DNA of 64,000 nt from an uncultured Bacilli bacterium (GTDB lineage Bacteria; Bacillota_I; Bacilli_A; RF39; UBA660), in the NCBI GenBank assembly GCA_934085585.1, contig CAKOHI010000001.1:1-64000 (forward strand), in the 5' to 3' direction. The translations under genes and the position numbers were made by a program. Shown here piece by piece: positions 35,445-43,886 of this stretch. Every line of letters starts with the position of its first letter. Positions within the stretch are counted from its first letter, which is position 1. The notes beneath the pieces are model-generated. The model worked only from the letters and a program-made list of their open reading frames with translations. It made no database searches and was not told the origin of the DNA.

Positions 35445-36125
35445 AAAATATTTTTACAAGATTTAATATTGCATTTGTACTTACATCAAACTCAATCGTA
35501 GTATTTGAAGTTGTTCTTACACAAAGTTGTATAATATCATTTTCCAATAAGGGAGATATTATTGTATTACTATATCTATTTATTGCTGTTCCTTCCCAGT
35601 AAGAATTAGTATTTGATGCTGGTGATATTTGTAAAATATCCCTTACCATTGGTTTTCCACTAAATAAATATGATTTAAATAAATTCCACTTTCTTTTATA
35701 ACAATTGAATCGATTGTGTTTAAATCAACATTTACAAAAGATCCTTTATCTGCTAAATTGTTGTTTCTGTTCCATCTATAGTTATAACTTCGCTTATACT
35801 TATTTCGCCCGGAAAATCTTGAAGTCCAATTGGACCACGATCTTCTTTATCTCCTTTTTCACCTTTAGGCCCTTGAATTCCATTTGGTATATGAACCTTT
35901 AAAACCGCATCTTCTTTTGTACCAATATTTTCAACAAAAGCATTTTCTGTTGAACCAAGAGTTATTGTTTCACCAATTCTAATCGTTGCTGGTCCTGGGA
36001 TCTCCCTTATCTCCCTTGGTACCTGTTGGTCCTTCAACATAAAAGTATTTTAAGTTCTTATTTGCTTCTTCAACTAGTCGTTTTGCTTTACTGCAATTGT
36101 CATTGAAATTACAATTTTTATTCAT
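35443..36125 (-). pseudogene. Collagen-like (exosporium BclA-type) protein, three frameshifts
   Basis: From ATG 36125 (AAGGAAG upstream) the first frame gives a short Cys/Asn N-terminus then G-P-T-G-T-K-G-D-K-G-D. An extra C near 35997-35999 shifts the frame. The next piece has A-T-I-R-I-G-E-T-I-T-L-G, V-L-K-V-H-I-P-N-G-I and G-P-K-G-E-K-G-D, the usual module of Firmicute spore collagens, and stops at 35753. A third frame covers V-N-V-D-L-N-T-I-D, and a fourth (35443-35649) covers the C-terminal trimerisation-like domain. Four pieces in order with three breaks indicate a decayed gene. Confidence 0.85.
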
Positions 36126-36165
36126 GTTTGCAAACTTCCTTCTTTATGGTTTATGTTTGCATTAA

Positions 36166-36197
36166 AAATGTTGATAACCTAATCGTTATCAACATAA
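36166..36197 (-). terminator. Terminator, shared-stem family member 1
   Basis: Minus strand ATGTTGATAAC/GTTATCAACAT then TTTTT, just past the lipoprotein gene. It uses the same stem as four other terminators between 36 and 44 kb. Confidence 0.85.
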
Positions 36198-36199
36198 TT

Positions 36200-37054
36200 T
36201 TATTTTTTTGTAATGCTCATATACATTTTGGCTTCTACTTCATAAAAATTTAAATCTACTTCATAACCATCTTCATTTTTTCCTGTAAAATGAATCGAAG
36301 AATAACTGTTTTCTTTAAAACCGTCACTTATGAGTTTATCTGCATATTCATAATAAGAATCACTTGATATACCATAAAAATAAATTAAAAGATTATTTTC
36401 TTCATCTGAAAGTATCAAATGATGATTTTCTTTTGGAAATGATAGTTTTTGCCACATTTTAGTATTAATTTTTGTATCTAAATCTACTTTTTCATCATCA
36501 ATTAACCATTTTTTATCTTCAATATTATAATGTACTCTATATAGTTTATTATCACGCCCTATAACACCTATGTAAAGTTCACTTGGTTCCATTAAATTTA
36601 CTTGTTCATTAGTTGGATATTCATTCCAAAAACGTTCATCATATCCTAGCAATATATTAATATCACTAACTTCACTACCTTTTTGTATTTCTGAATTAAA
36701 ATATGATTTTAAAACGATTTTGTTATTGTCGGGATTTTCTGTTATATAATCTGTATGAGAACTTAAAAAGTTATTAAATATTTTCATATCATCTTCTGTA
36801 GCGGTACTCTTTTTTGTGAAACTTAATTCCATTTCAATTAAATCATATTCTGAATTATTTTTAAATGTTAATAATTGACATTCTCCATTTTGACATGCAC
36901 TTGAATTAATTTCCCATTTAAAATCATCAATTGATAAATCCCTTATTTTTAAATTTTTATCTTCTTTAATTGGTTCTTCTTTTTCTCCACATCCAGATAA
37001 TATTATAAAACTTACGAGTAAAAGTAGTATACTAACTATTTTATTTTTCTTCAT
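36200..37054 (-). CDS. Lipoprotein, unknown function
   Basis: 284 residues. A lipoprotein signal ends in I-I-L-S-G-C-G (cysteine about 22), followed by a Glu/Lys linker and a mainly beta domain. It contains two cysteines in N-S-S-A-C-Q-N-G-E-C, likely a disulfide, and a C-terminal segment with D-S-Y-Y-E-Y-A-D-K-L-I. The first part (K-N-N-S-E-Y-D-L-I-E-M-E-L-S-F) resembles immunoglobulin-like domains that sense or bind extracellular ligands. No family name can be given. The ATG at 37054 needs no adjustment. Confidence 0.75.
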   Translation of the reverse strand: MKKNKIVSILLLLVSFIILSGCGEKEEPIKEDKNLKIRDLSIDDFKWEINSSACQNGECQLLTFKNNSEYDLIEMELSFTKKSTATEDDMKIFNNFLSSHTDYITENPDNNKIVLKSYFNSEIQKGSEVSDINILLGYDERFWNEYPTNEQVNLMEPSELYIGVIGRDNKLYRVHYNIEDKKWLIDDEKVDLDTKINTKMWQKLSFPKENHHLILSDEENNLLIYFYGISSDSYYEYADKLISDGFKENSYSSIHFTGKNEDGYEVDLNFYEVEAKMYMSITKK

Positions 37055-37149
37055 TAATAATCACCTGCAATTTTATTTTATCAAATTCTATAAATTAAAA
37101 ATACATTTATTATCAAAATTATTAATAATTTACAACTTTTTATTCAATA

Positions 37150-37180
37150 TTAAAAGGTTGATAACAATTAAGTTATCAAC
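37150..37180 (-). terminator. Terminator, shared-stem family member 2
   Basis: Minus strand GTTGATAACTTAATTGTTATCAAC followed by CTTTTAATA. It is about 130 bases past the stop of the phosphodiesterase gene at 37307, and no gene is seen between. Confidence 0.75.
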
Positions 37181-37306
37181 AGAGTTATAAATTTAATCTT
37201 TTTAATTTTATGGCGTTAGTGGGTAATGTACTGAATCTTATTAGTTGGACAGTTAGCTTTGATATGAAATCCGTTTTTGAACATAGAAATGACTATTTTC
37301 AGTAAA

Positions 37307-38425
37307 TTATTTTACTTCATTTGAATCAACAACAATTAACGGTATATATACTTCTTCATCTGAATATCCGGCATGTTGTGAAGTTAATGGGTAATCACCT
37401 TTATAAATAAAAGCCTTTTTAGTATAAGATATTGCAATATAATCACCTAATTCACTTCTAAACTTTTTGTTTTCTTCTCCATCTCCAAACAATTTCATGT
37501 TTATGATTTCACTTTTTGTAAATAAATAAAAATAATTTCCAAAATATTTTTCAAATAAATACTCAAAAGTTTTTTTCATATTATTTTTTACAAAAAAAGC
37601 TGTTGTTCTAGGTTCAATTGATGGTAATTTTTCTAAACAATCTAAAAGGTCTTGATAATTTTCTAAAAATATATTTTCTGCGTTTAAATGTCCGTGATCA
37701 GCTATAACAAAAATCAAAGTATCGTTTAATTTTTGTGCTAATTTATAAACTCTATCTTGCATATTTACAATAATATTTTTTATTTCGCTATTGTCAGTAC
37801 CTAAATCATGTAATGTATAGTCTGGTTCATCATAATATGAATAAATATATTTTTTTTCATTAATATTACATAAATTTTCTATTTTATTAAACATATCATC
37901 TAAATCAGTATATTTTTGATCATCAAATGGAATGACTTTATATCCTTTAAATTTTGTTTCTTCATTTATTCTATCCGTAACTTCTTTTTGCGTTAAATAT
38001 TTTTTTATGTATTCTGTTGCACTATCTAAAACTTTGTTATCTTCATCACCCTTTGATGATTTAGCAAATGTAACAATTGTATCGTCACATTCATCAAAAT
38101 ACATAGTCCACCCTAGCATTCCCGTTTCACACGGATTTAATCCAGTTCGCATACTTGTAGTGGCAGCAACAGTTGTGGCAGGAAAAACTGTTGAAATACT
38201 TTTTATTCTATTTTTTATAAAAAATGAATCTTTTGTTAAATGTTTATCTAATAAAGAATTCCCCATTCCATCTAAAAGAATAGTTACCACATTTTTTGGC
38301 TTTTTTTCTTCAAGCAATTTATCAATATAATCTATGGTATTATGTTTATATGAAGATCCAAAGTATTTTGAAATTGAGCATGCTAAATTAGTAAGGCATT
38401 CATTATAGTTGTTTTTTAACTTCAT
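37307..38425 (-). CDS. Alkaline-phosphatase-superfamily phosphodiesterase (NPP-like)
   Basis: About 372 residues. The nucleotide pyrophosphatase/phosphodiesterase fold is shown by V-T-I-L-L-D-G-M-G (metal Asp), F-P-A-T-T-V-A-A-T-T-S (nucleophile Thr region), R-T-G-L-N-P, I-A-D-H-G-H and S-Q-H-A-G at the end. No signal peptide, so it probably acts inside the cell. It is the last gene of an operon with pnuC and a HAD phosphatase, overlapping the HAD gene by 23 bases. The second ATG (38425) has AAGGAG at eight bases and is preferred to 38431. Confidence 0.88.
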   Translation of the reverse strand: MKLKNNYNECLTNLACSISKYFGSSYKHNTIDYIDKLLEEKKPKNVVTILLDGMGNSLLDKHLTKDSFFIKNRIKSISTVFPATTVAATTSMRTGLNPCETGMLGWTMYFDECDDTIVTFAKSSKGDEDNKVLDSATEYIKKYLTQKEVTDRINEETKFKGYKVIPFDDQKYTDLDDMFNKIENLCNINEKKYIYSYYDEPDYTLHDLGTDNSEIKNIIVNMQDRVYKLAQKLNDTLIFVIADHGHLNAENIFLENYQDLLDCLEKLPSIEPRTTAFFVKNNMKKTFEYLFEKYFGNYFYLFTKSEIINMKLFGDGEENKKFRSELGDYIAISYTKKAFIYKGDYPLTSQHAGYSDEEVYIPLIVVDSNEVK

Positions 38426-39041
38426 TTTCATTGCTCCTTATTATCCAATATAGATCTTGTATAGTATGATTTTTATCAACTATATAACAATCTATCCCTA
38501 CGTTATCAGCACCAACTTTATCACTTTTGATACTATCACCAATCATAATACAATCTTCTTTGTCGGTTTTGCCAATTGCTAATTTAAAGGACTCTAAATC
38601 AGGTTTCATCGCATTTTCACCAGCTACAATTTTATCAATATATTCAAGTAATCCAGCTCTTTTTAATCTTGGAATTTGTGTTCCACTAAACCAACTAGTT
38701 AAAATAACTATTTCTTTACCATTTTCTTTTAAATATTTAAATAATTCTAAAGTACCTTCTACTACTTCATCCACAATTGTTTTTCCATTATATAGCATCC
38801 AACCATTAATAACATCTTCGGTCACAGTAAAACCATATTTTCTAAAATAATCACTTAATGTCTTTGTATCATATTTTGGAAATTCATGTTCATATTTATT
38901 TAAAATATCTTGTTTTTGTTTAAAAAATTCTTCTTGTTCTTTTAAAGGAATATTTAATTTAAAATAATCATCTTCTTTAGACCAATCTGGAATTAATATT
39001 GTATAATCTATATCAAAAATATATTTTTTATAATTTTTCAT
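38403..39041 (-). CDS. HAD-superfamily hydrolase
   Basis: About 212 residues. The N-terminal motif is F-D-I-D-Y-T-I-L, in which the nucleophile and acid Asp are both present. Motif II is I-L-T-S-W, motif III is a Lys in M-K-P-D, and motif IV is M-I-G-D-S-I-K-S-D. A helical cap (about 20-95) is of the HAD-IA type. A phosphatase acting on a small metabolite is likely. It overlaps pnuC by 14 bases and the phosphodiesterase, suggesting a coupled cofactor-salvage operon. GGAGTACAG precedes the ATG at 39041. Confidence 0.9.
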   Translation of the reverse strand: MKNYKKYIFDIDYTILIPDWSKEDDYFKLNIPLKEQEEFFKQKQDILNKYEHEFPKYDTKTLSDYFRKYGFTVTEDVINGWMLYNGKTIVDEVVEGTLELFKYLKENGKEIVILTSWFSGTQIPRLKRAGLLEYIDKIVAGENAMKPDLESFKLAIGKTDKEDCIMIGDSIKSDKVGADNVGIDCYIVDKNHTIQDLYWIIRSNENEVKKQL

Positions 39042-39687
39042 CTGTACTCCTCCATTTAAATAAAGCATATATATTTATTAATAAATACATAATGGACATT
39101 AATAAAACCATGAGTGAATCAAACCCACCACTACTGTAATTAATTATCCATAATATTAAATCTAAAACATTGTTTATTAAATATAATATCCAAGATTCAT
39201 TATATCTTAACATTAATAGTATACCAGCAATAAAACTAATAACGTTAGTAAAAGAATCTAAATATGTTAATCGTTCCCCGGGAATTAGCCCCAATAAATA
39301 GGCAACAATTAGTCCAATAATAATTGCTGTAATAATTGTAATAATTCCGTTTTTAACACCTAATCCTCTATTTTCTACTAAATCCTTATTTGAATTATTA
39401 TTCCATTCAAAATAACCTTTAATATTAATTGGCATAAAAAGAAATAGATTAAATATTACCAAGCCATAATTATTATTTTTAAAAGCAATATATGATAAAA
39501 CAAGATTATTAACAATACCTATTAGAAAATTTATCTTATTACCTATACTACCGTAATAACTATTTAATATTCCAGTTATTAATACTATTATTCCTAATAA
39601 TGTGTTATCTGTGGTTAAACCAATAATTGTAGATATAATACATACTAATAATGGAATCAATATTTGCTTCAATTTTATCTTTTTCAT
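39028..39687 (-). CDS. pnuC: PnuC-family vitamin (nicotinamide riboside-type) transporter
   Basis: 219 residues with about seven transmembrane helices. Typical PnuC features are G-I-V-N-N-L-V-L-S-Y near helix 3, M-P-I-N-I-K-G-Y-F-E-W and L-M-L-R-Y-N-E-S-W-I-L-Y-L-I-N-N-V-L-D-L-I-L-W. PnuC proteins are facilitators for nicotinamide riboside; relatives carry thiamine or riboflavin, so the substrate is not certain. It is first in the pnuC-HAD-phosphodiesterase operon. TATAAT upstream (about 39740) marks a promoter with a leader of only about 50 bases, too short for the known pnuC riboswitches. Confidence 0.9.
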   Translation of the reverse strand: MKKIKLKQILIPLLVCIISTIIGLTTDNTLLGIIVLITGILNSYYGSIGNKINFLIGIVNNLVLSYIAFKNNNYGLVIFNLFLFMPINIKGYFEWNNNSNKDLVENRGLGVKNGIITIITAIIIGLIVAYLLGLIPGERLTYLDSFTNVISFIAGILLMLRYNESWILYLINNVLDLILWIINYSSGGFDSLMVLLMSIMYLLINIYALFKWRSTDEKL

Positions 39688-39871
39688 TTTTCACCTTCTT
39701 TCAAGTGTAAAATATTTGAAGCACATAATTTCAAACTAATTATACCATTAACCCACTAAAAAATATAGTTAAAATGAACTTTATGAGTTTAATTTTGGAT
39801 TAATATTAAAAAAATTTGTTTAGCCATTTTAAGTTTTTATCTGTAAGAAATGAAAGGCGTGGATAGTATAA

Positions 39872-39900
39872 AAAATGTTGATAACAATTAAGTTATCAAC
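39872..39900 (-). terminator. Terminator, shared-stem family member 3
   Basis: Minus strand GTTGATAACTTAATTGTTATCAAC followed by ATTTTTT, five bases past the stop of the gene at 39905. Confidence 0.9.
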
Positions 39901-39904
39901 ACAA

Positions 39905-40603
39905 TTATGACATTAATCTTTCTAATTTGATTTCTTTAGAAATTGTATCATTCATTATTTCTATAAATCTTTCGTTAGAAATATTAACTAGTAATTTTCT
40001 TATTTCGTCTTCATTTAAGTGAGAAATAATGTTCATTATATATTCATATTCCATTTCAAATAACATTTTTTCTTTATATTTTTGAATATTTTCTTGCCAA
40101 TATTGTGTTTGTTTTAATTCATTATAATATGTATTAATTATAAATATCAAATATTCTTTTAATTGCTTTTCTAGTTTTAAATCTGTTATTCTAATTTCTA
40201 AACTAATATTCTCTAGTGAAATCCCTGGTGTTATATAAAAATCATTATTTTTAGAAAATGATAAAGTAAATGAAATGGAATTACTATTTACATTGAAGCT
40301 GTATACTACAGGAAAATTCGCTAGTAGATAATCAATTAATACTTTTAAAGTACTAATGCTTAAAAAATAATTAGTTGTTAATTCTCCATTTTCCGCACTG
40401 CTTTTACAACTTTCTGTACCATCGAGAACACTAATAAATGTGTATGGCAAATTATCTATTTCCACTAGATTTATTATTATGTCTGTTGATGGTCTTTTAA
40501 AACTTGGCATATCTAAATCTACTCTTGGTGTTTTAACGGGATGCAATTCATTTATTAAACTAATTATTCTTTCTGTTATATCTTTTTCTTTTGTTATTTC
40601 CAT
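39905..40603 (-). CDS. Hypothetical cytoplasmic protein
   Basis: About 232 residues from the ATG at 40603, chosen because GGAGG lies nine bases upstream; the ATG at 40651 has none. No membrane segment is predicted. The first half is mixed alpha/beta with S-V-L-D-G-T-E-S-C and a long beta stretch; the second half is helical and charged (Y-W-Q-E-N-I-Q-K-Y-K-E-K). It contains no enzyme motif that I can see. It is next to the KilA-N gene and ends in the shared terminator, so it belongs to the accessory region. Confidence 0.65.
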   Translation of the reverse strand: MEITKEKDITERIISLINELHPVKTPRVDLDMPSFKRPSTDIIINLVEIDNLPYTFISVLDGTESCKSSAENGELTTNYFLSISTLKVLIDYLLANFPVVYSFNVNSNSISFTLSFSKNNDFYITPGISLENISLEIRITDLKLEKQLKEYLIFIINTYYNELKQTQYWQENIQKYKEKMLFEMEYEYIMNIISHLNEDEIRKLLVNISNERFIEIMNDTISKEIKLERLMS

Positions 40604-40742
40604 GACCAAAACCTCCATTCTATTTTTAAAATGCGTAAATGTTTCATTCAAACTATTCTATAATCTGTCAATATATTTGTTTCTTATTAACTATTTTTTA
40701 TACCACTATCTTTTTTTATCACAATTAAATAAATAAAAAATA

Positions 40743-41627
40743 TTAGTCGGTTATTAAATTATTTTCTTCTTTCACCTGTTTTTGTAACACTTCTAAATCT
40801 TTAATATTCTTATTTTCTTTTAATACTTTCATTTGTCTTCTTGCAGAATTATTAAGTTTTATCAATCTTTCTCTTTGAGGGATTTTTTCCTCAATTAACT
40901 CTGCATTTGTATTTTGCAAATTGTTTAATATTACTAAATGTAATAAATCAGTATAATCTCTTATATTTCCACTTTTAGCAAGTTCTGGGTTTTCTTTTCG
41001 CCATTCTTTAGCTGTCATACCAAATAAGGCAACATTTAAAACATCAGCTTCTTCGGCATAAACGAATTTTTTCTGTTCTTCAGTAAGTGCTGGAACGATA
41101 TATGTTTTTACCGCATCCGTATGAACTACATAGTTTAATTTGGATAAAATTCTATTTGCTTGCCAATCTATTTTTTCTTGGTATGCTTCATTTGCTTTTA
41201 ATCTTTCAAACTCTGTTATTAAATATAATTTAAATTCTGGAGATAACCAACTAGCAAACTCAAATGCTATATCTGGATGAGCATATGTTCCAATACTATA
41301 TCTTCCACCTTTTGAAATTATTCCTATTGCATTAGTTCTTTTTATCCATTGAGACGGGGACATTGCAAATGAATTTTTGCCATATTCTGTTTTAATTTGG
41401 TCGAATTCGACCAAATTAAAATTTTTATTATGAATTTCTTCCCATAAACCAATATAATCAATTGTGGTTATTCTTCTTAACCAATTTTTCACTGTAAAAG
41501 ATGGATCACTAGAATTTTGATATTTTGCCAAGTCAGTTAATGATATATAACTTACTTTTCCAATTCTTAATATTCCTATTTTATTTTCCTTAACAATTAT
41601 TTGTGCTTTTACTAAATCATTTTTCAT
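40743..41627 (-). CDS. KilA-N domain protein (phage antirepressor-like)
   Basis: 294 residues. The KilA-N DNA-binding domain (about 18-130) is marked by I-S-L-T-D-L-A-K-Y, N-W-L-R-R, Y-A-H-P-D-I-A-F-E-F-A-S-W-L-S-P-E-F and an ending I-T-E-F-E-R-L-K. The rest is helical with K-E-W-R-K-E-N-P and a coiled tail. These proteins come from phages and mobile islands and bind DNA or repressors. Here it lies in a region with RhuM and NUDIX genes. The upstream DNA carries a copy of the RhuM promoter block, but 117 bases away from the start. Confidence 0.9.
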   Translation of the reverse strand: MKNDLVKAQIIVKENKIGILRIGKVSYISLTDLAKYQNSSDPSFTVKNWLRRITTIDYIGLWEEIHNKNFNLVEFDQIKTEYGKNSFAMSPSQWIKRTNAIGIISKGGRYSIGTYAHPDIAFEFASWLSPEFKLYLITEFERLKANEAYQEKIDWQANRILSKLNYVVHTDAVKTYIVPALTEEQKKFVYAEEADVLNVALFGMTAKEWRKENPELAKSGNIRDYTDLLHLVILNNLQNTNAELIEEKIPQRERLIKLNNSARRQMKVLKENKNIKDLEVLQKQVKEENNLITD

Positions 41628-41741
41628 TTTTTATCTCCTTTCAATTTTTATATTTTAAAAAGTATTAAATAATTTATTTTTTAATTATAATCTTCATTAT
41701 AAAAATTTAGTATTTTTTTAAATTCTAATTAATTTACTATT

Positions 41742-41822
41742 CATATTTCCCCCTATAAATAGAATTATTTGTTAATTTAATTATACCATTAATTTCTTTT
41801 AGCCACAATAACATATCATTAA
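41742..41822 (-). repeat. RhuM promoter/start block, truncated copy
   Basis: This block resembles 43690-43770 closely: CATATTTCCCCC, then AATTATTTGT, AATTTAATTATA and TTAGCCACAATAACA. It contains an ATG (41744-41742) with the GGGGGAAAT site, but the frame ends after about eight codons (M-N-S-K-L-I-R-I). It is the 5' end of a lost second RhuM-like gene, not the start of the KilA-N gene. Confidence 0.7.
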
Positions 41823-41827
41823 TTTCA

Positions 41828-41866
41828 AAAAAATTGTTGATAACATTTAAGTTGTCAACAATTTTT
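41828..41866 (-). terminator. Terminator, shared-stem family member 4
   Basis: Minus strand GTTGACAAC/GTTATCAAC (one G-U) followed by AATTTTTTT, just past the NUDIX stop. Confidence 0.8.
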
Positions 41867-41877
41867 GTTTGATATCT

Positions 41878-42483
41878 TTATCTACCCCTTGATCCAAATT
41901 TTCTTTTATAAATTTCAATTAAATCTGGATCATTTTGATTTTCTGGCAAATTATCTAAATCGAAGAATTTCATATTTTTGGATTCACTATCCCATTTTAA
42001 TTCACCGCTATAATTTCTAATACAATAAAGTGCTGTGTTATTAATTACTACATCCCCATTTGGATAATCATTTCTTCTTGAAGCTCCAGATACAATGTCT
42101 ATTAATTCTAAATCTTCTTCTTTAACATCAAGATTTGTTTCTTCTTTTACTTCTCTTAAAACTGTATCTTGAAACCTTTCTCCTAGTTCTTGACAGCCAC
42201 CAGGTAATCCCCATTTATCTCTGTCTGCTCTACTTTGTAATAAAATTTGTCCCTCACTATTAACAATTATTGCAGCAGCACCATCTTGTAATAAAACAAA
42301 TCTATGTTTTAATACACCCATACATAATCTAGTAAATACAGGATATCCAATAACATTACTTAATTCAATTATTTCATCTGACGTTAATGGTTCAATTATT
42401 TTTACTAAATCTTCATATGATAAATCTCTTTTTTCTTGTGTTGATAAGTTTCTTATTTTATCAATTACTTCTTTGCTACTCAT
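41878..42483 (-). CDS. NUDIX hydrolase with N-terminal domain
   Basis: 201 residues. The Nudix box is G-C-Q-E-L-G-E-R-F-Q-D-T-V-L-R-E-V-K-E-E-T-N-L (about 95-118), fitting Gx5Ex7REUxEExGU with N in place of the last G. An N-terminal region of about 60 residues (S-S-K-E-V-I-D-K-I-R) is helical and of unknown use. The gene cleaves a nucleoside diphosphate linked to another group; the substrate is not predictable. It is single, flanked by terminators. Confidence 0.9.
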   Translation of the reverse strand: MSSKEVIDKIRNLSTQEKRDLSYEDLVKIIEPLTSDEIIELSNVIGYPVFTRLCMGVLKHRFVLLQDGAAAIIVNSEGQILLQSRADRDKWGLPGGCQELGERFQDTVLREVKEETNLDVKEEDLELIDIVSGASRRNDYPNGDVVINNTALYCIRNYSGELKWDSESKNMKFFDLDNLPENQNDPDLIEIYKRKFGSRGR

Positions 42484-42584
42484 TATTTTTCCTCCTTAAA
42501 TAATTAAGACTAGTATAACATATATTTTTTTATTTATCTACTTTTTTCTAATCGCGGATAACTTTGATTGTAATTTAAAAAGGC

Positions 42585-42665
42585 TTACAATGCACTAGTA
42601 ATAGCACTACTATCAAAAATTGCTCTTTTATAAAATCCACTTGTTAAGTAACCTGTAATGCCATT
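42585..42665 (-). pseudogene. Possible C-terminal remnant of a DUF84-type NTP phosphatase
   Basis: A reading frame before TAA (42587-42585) encodes about 26 residues: G-I-T-G-Y-L-T-S-G-F-Y-K-R, then A-I-T-S-A-L. The pattern G-x-x-G-x-L-T-x-G-x-x-x-R...A-I-x-x-A-L is like the end of DUF84 (YjjX) inosine/xanthosine triphosphatases. No upstream part is present. A weak match on a short piece. Confidence 0.3.
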
Positions 42666-42680
42666 TTCTTTATTTATTTT

Positions 42681-43692
42681 CTATTTTTTTGTCTCCAGTA
42701 TTAACTTATCAAAGTCTGAAATATAATTTTTATCTTGAATTATTCTATATTTTTCATATTCTTTCATAGCTTTTTCTAAAGATTTTTTATGAGATATTTT
42801 GCCTTTGTTTTCTAAAACATCATAATGCAGTAATATTAATTCATTTTCAACTTCTTTTATCCAATCATTCATACATTGGAATATTTCTTTCTGCATTATT
42901 TTCAGCAATATCTAAAAATAAATTTACTAAATTATTTAAATTTTTAATTTCTTTTTCATCTAAATAATTTTTTGCTATTATTACATCTGATTTTAAAATT
43001 TTCCCATCCGGAGATTTTTCCCATGTTGTTAATCCCATGTTATCTTTGTTGGCATCAACCCTGTTATAAACTATTTCTGCTGCTGTTTGTCTAGTAATGG
43101 CGTAATGAAATTTATTTTGAATGGTTTTGTAAAATGTTATTGCTTCATTAGCGTTTTTATTATAATCAATTGAACATTCTGCAAATATATCAGTGATTTT
43201 TTGATAAAACATTCTCTCACTAGTACGAATTAACTTAATTCTTTCCAATAATCTTTTAAAATATTCCTGATCTGATTTTCTAGCTTTCATGAATCTGTCA
43301 TCATTTAAAGCAAAACCTTGAATCATGTAATCTTTAATTATTTTGTTAGCCCAAGTTCTAAATTTAATTGCCTTTTTTGAATTAACTCTGAAACCTATAG
43401 AAATAATCATATCAAGATTATAATAAGAATATGTTCTTTGCACACTTCGATTTCCTTCTTTTTGAACTTGTGCAATTTTTGCACAAGTTGCCACTTCTTT
43501 TAATTCATCATCTTTATAAATATTATTAATGTGCCTGATAATACCTGTTCTATCAACATTAAAAAGTGCTGCAATAGCTTCTGTATTTAACCAAACATCT
43601 TCATTTTCAAGTAATACTTCAATTTTTGTATTACCTTCTTCATCATTATAAAATATAATATTCTTTTCTGTGCCAATTAATTTATTATTCAT
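42681..43692 (-). pseudogene. RhuM-family protein, frameshifted near the C-terminus
   Basis: The first 275 codons (to 42865) are a RhuM-like protein: V-W-L-N-T-E-A-I-A-A-L-F, R-T-Y-S-Y-Y-N-L-D-M-I-I-S-I-G-F-R-V-N-S and G-F-A-L-N-D-D-R-F. It stops after N-I-P-M-Y-E. The C-terminal part resumes in another frame as M-N-D-W-I-K-E-V, with K-I-S-H-K-K-S-L-E-K and S-D-F-D-K-L, ending at 42681. Restoring one lost AT in the TATATG-like tract near 42870 joins them. RhuM homologues are linked to mobile islands and restriction or toxin loci. Confidence 0.8.
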
Positions 43693-43770
43693 ATTTCCCC
43701 CTTATACATAATTATTTGTCAATTTAATTATATCATTAATTTTCTTTAGCCACAATAACAATGCTATATT
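43690..43770 (-). repeat. RhuM promoter/start block, intact copy
   Basis: The counterpart of 41742-41822. Here the ATG (43692) starts the RhuM gene, with AGGGGG directly upstream. A TATAAT-like ATATAATTAAATTG stretch lies further up. Confidence 0.7.
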
Positions 43771-43775
43771 TTAGA

Positions 43776-43812
43776 AAAAAATGTTAATAACTTTATAGTT
43801 ATTAACTCATTA
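43776..43812 (-). terminator. Terminator, shared-stem family member 5
   Basis: Minus strand GTTAATAACTATAAAGTTATTAAC followed by ATTTTTTT. It differs from the other four at two stem positions, both changed so that pairing is kept. It is about 75 bases past the stop of the gene at 43887. Confidence 0.75.
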
Positions 43813-43886
43813 TTTATATATTGCCTTTTAAATTTTAATGGTAATGTTAAACATTTTTTTCTAACACCTAATTATTTCGCTATGTT

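Noticed and set aside
36166..43812. GTTATCAACA palindromes as DnaA boxes or origin-like clusters
   Set aside because: TTATCAACA differs from the TTATCCACA consensus, each copy forms a hairpin followed by T on the minus strand, and each lies just downstream of a minus-strand stop. Terminators explain them better.
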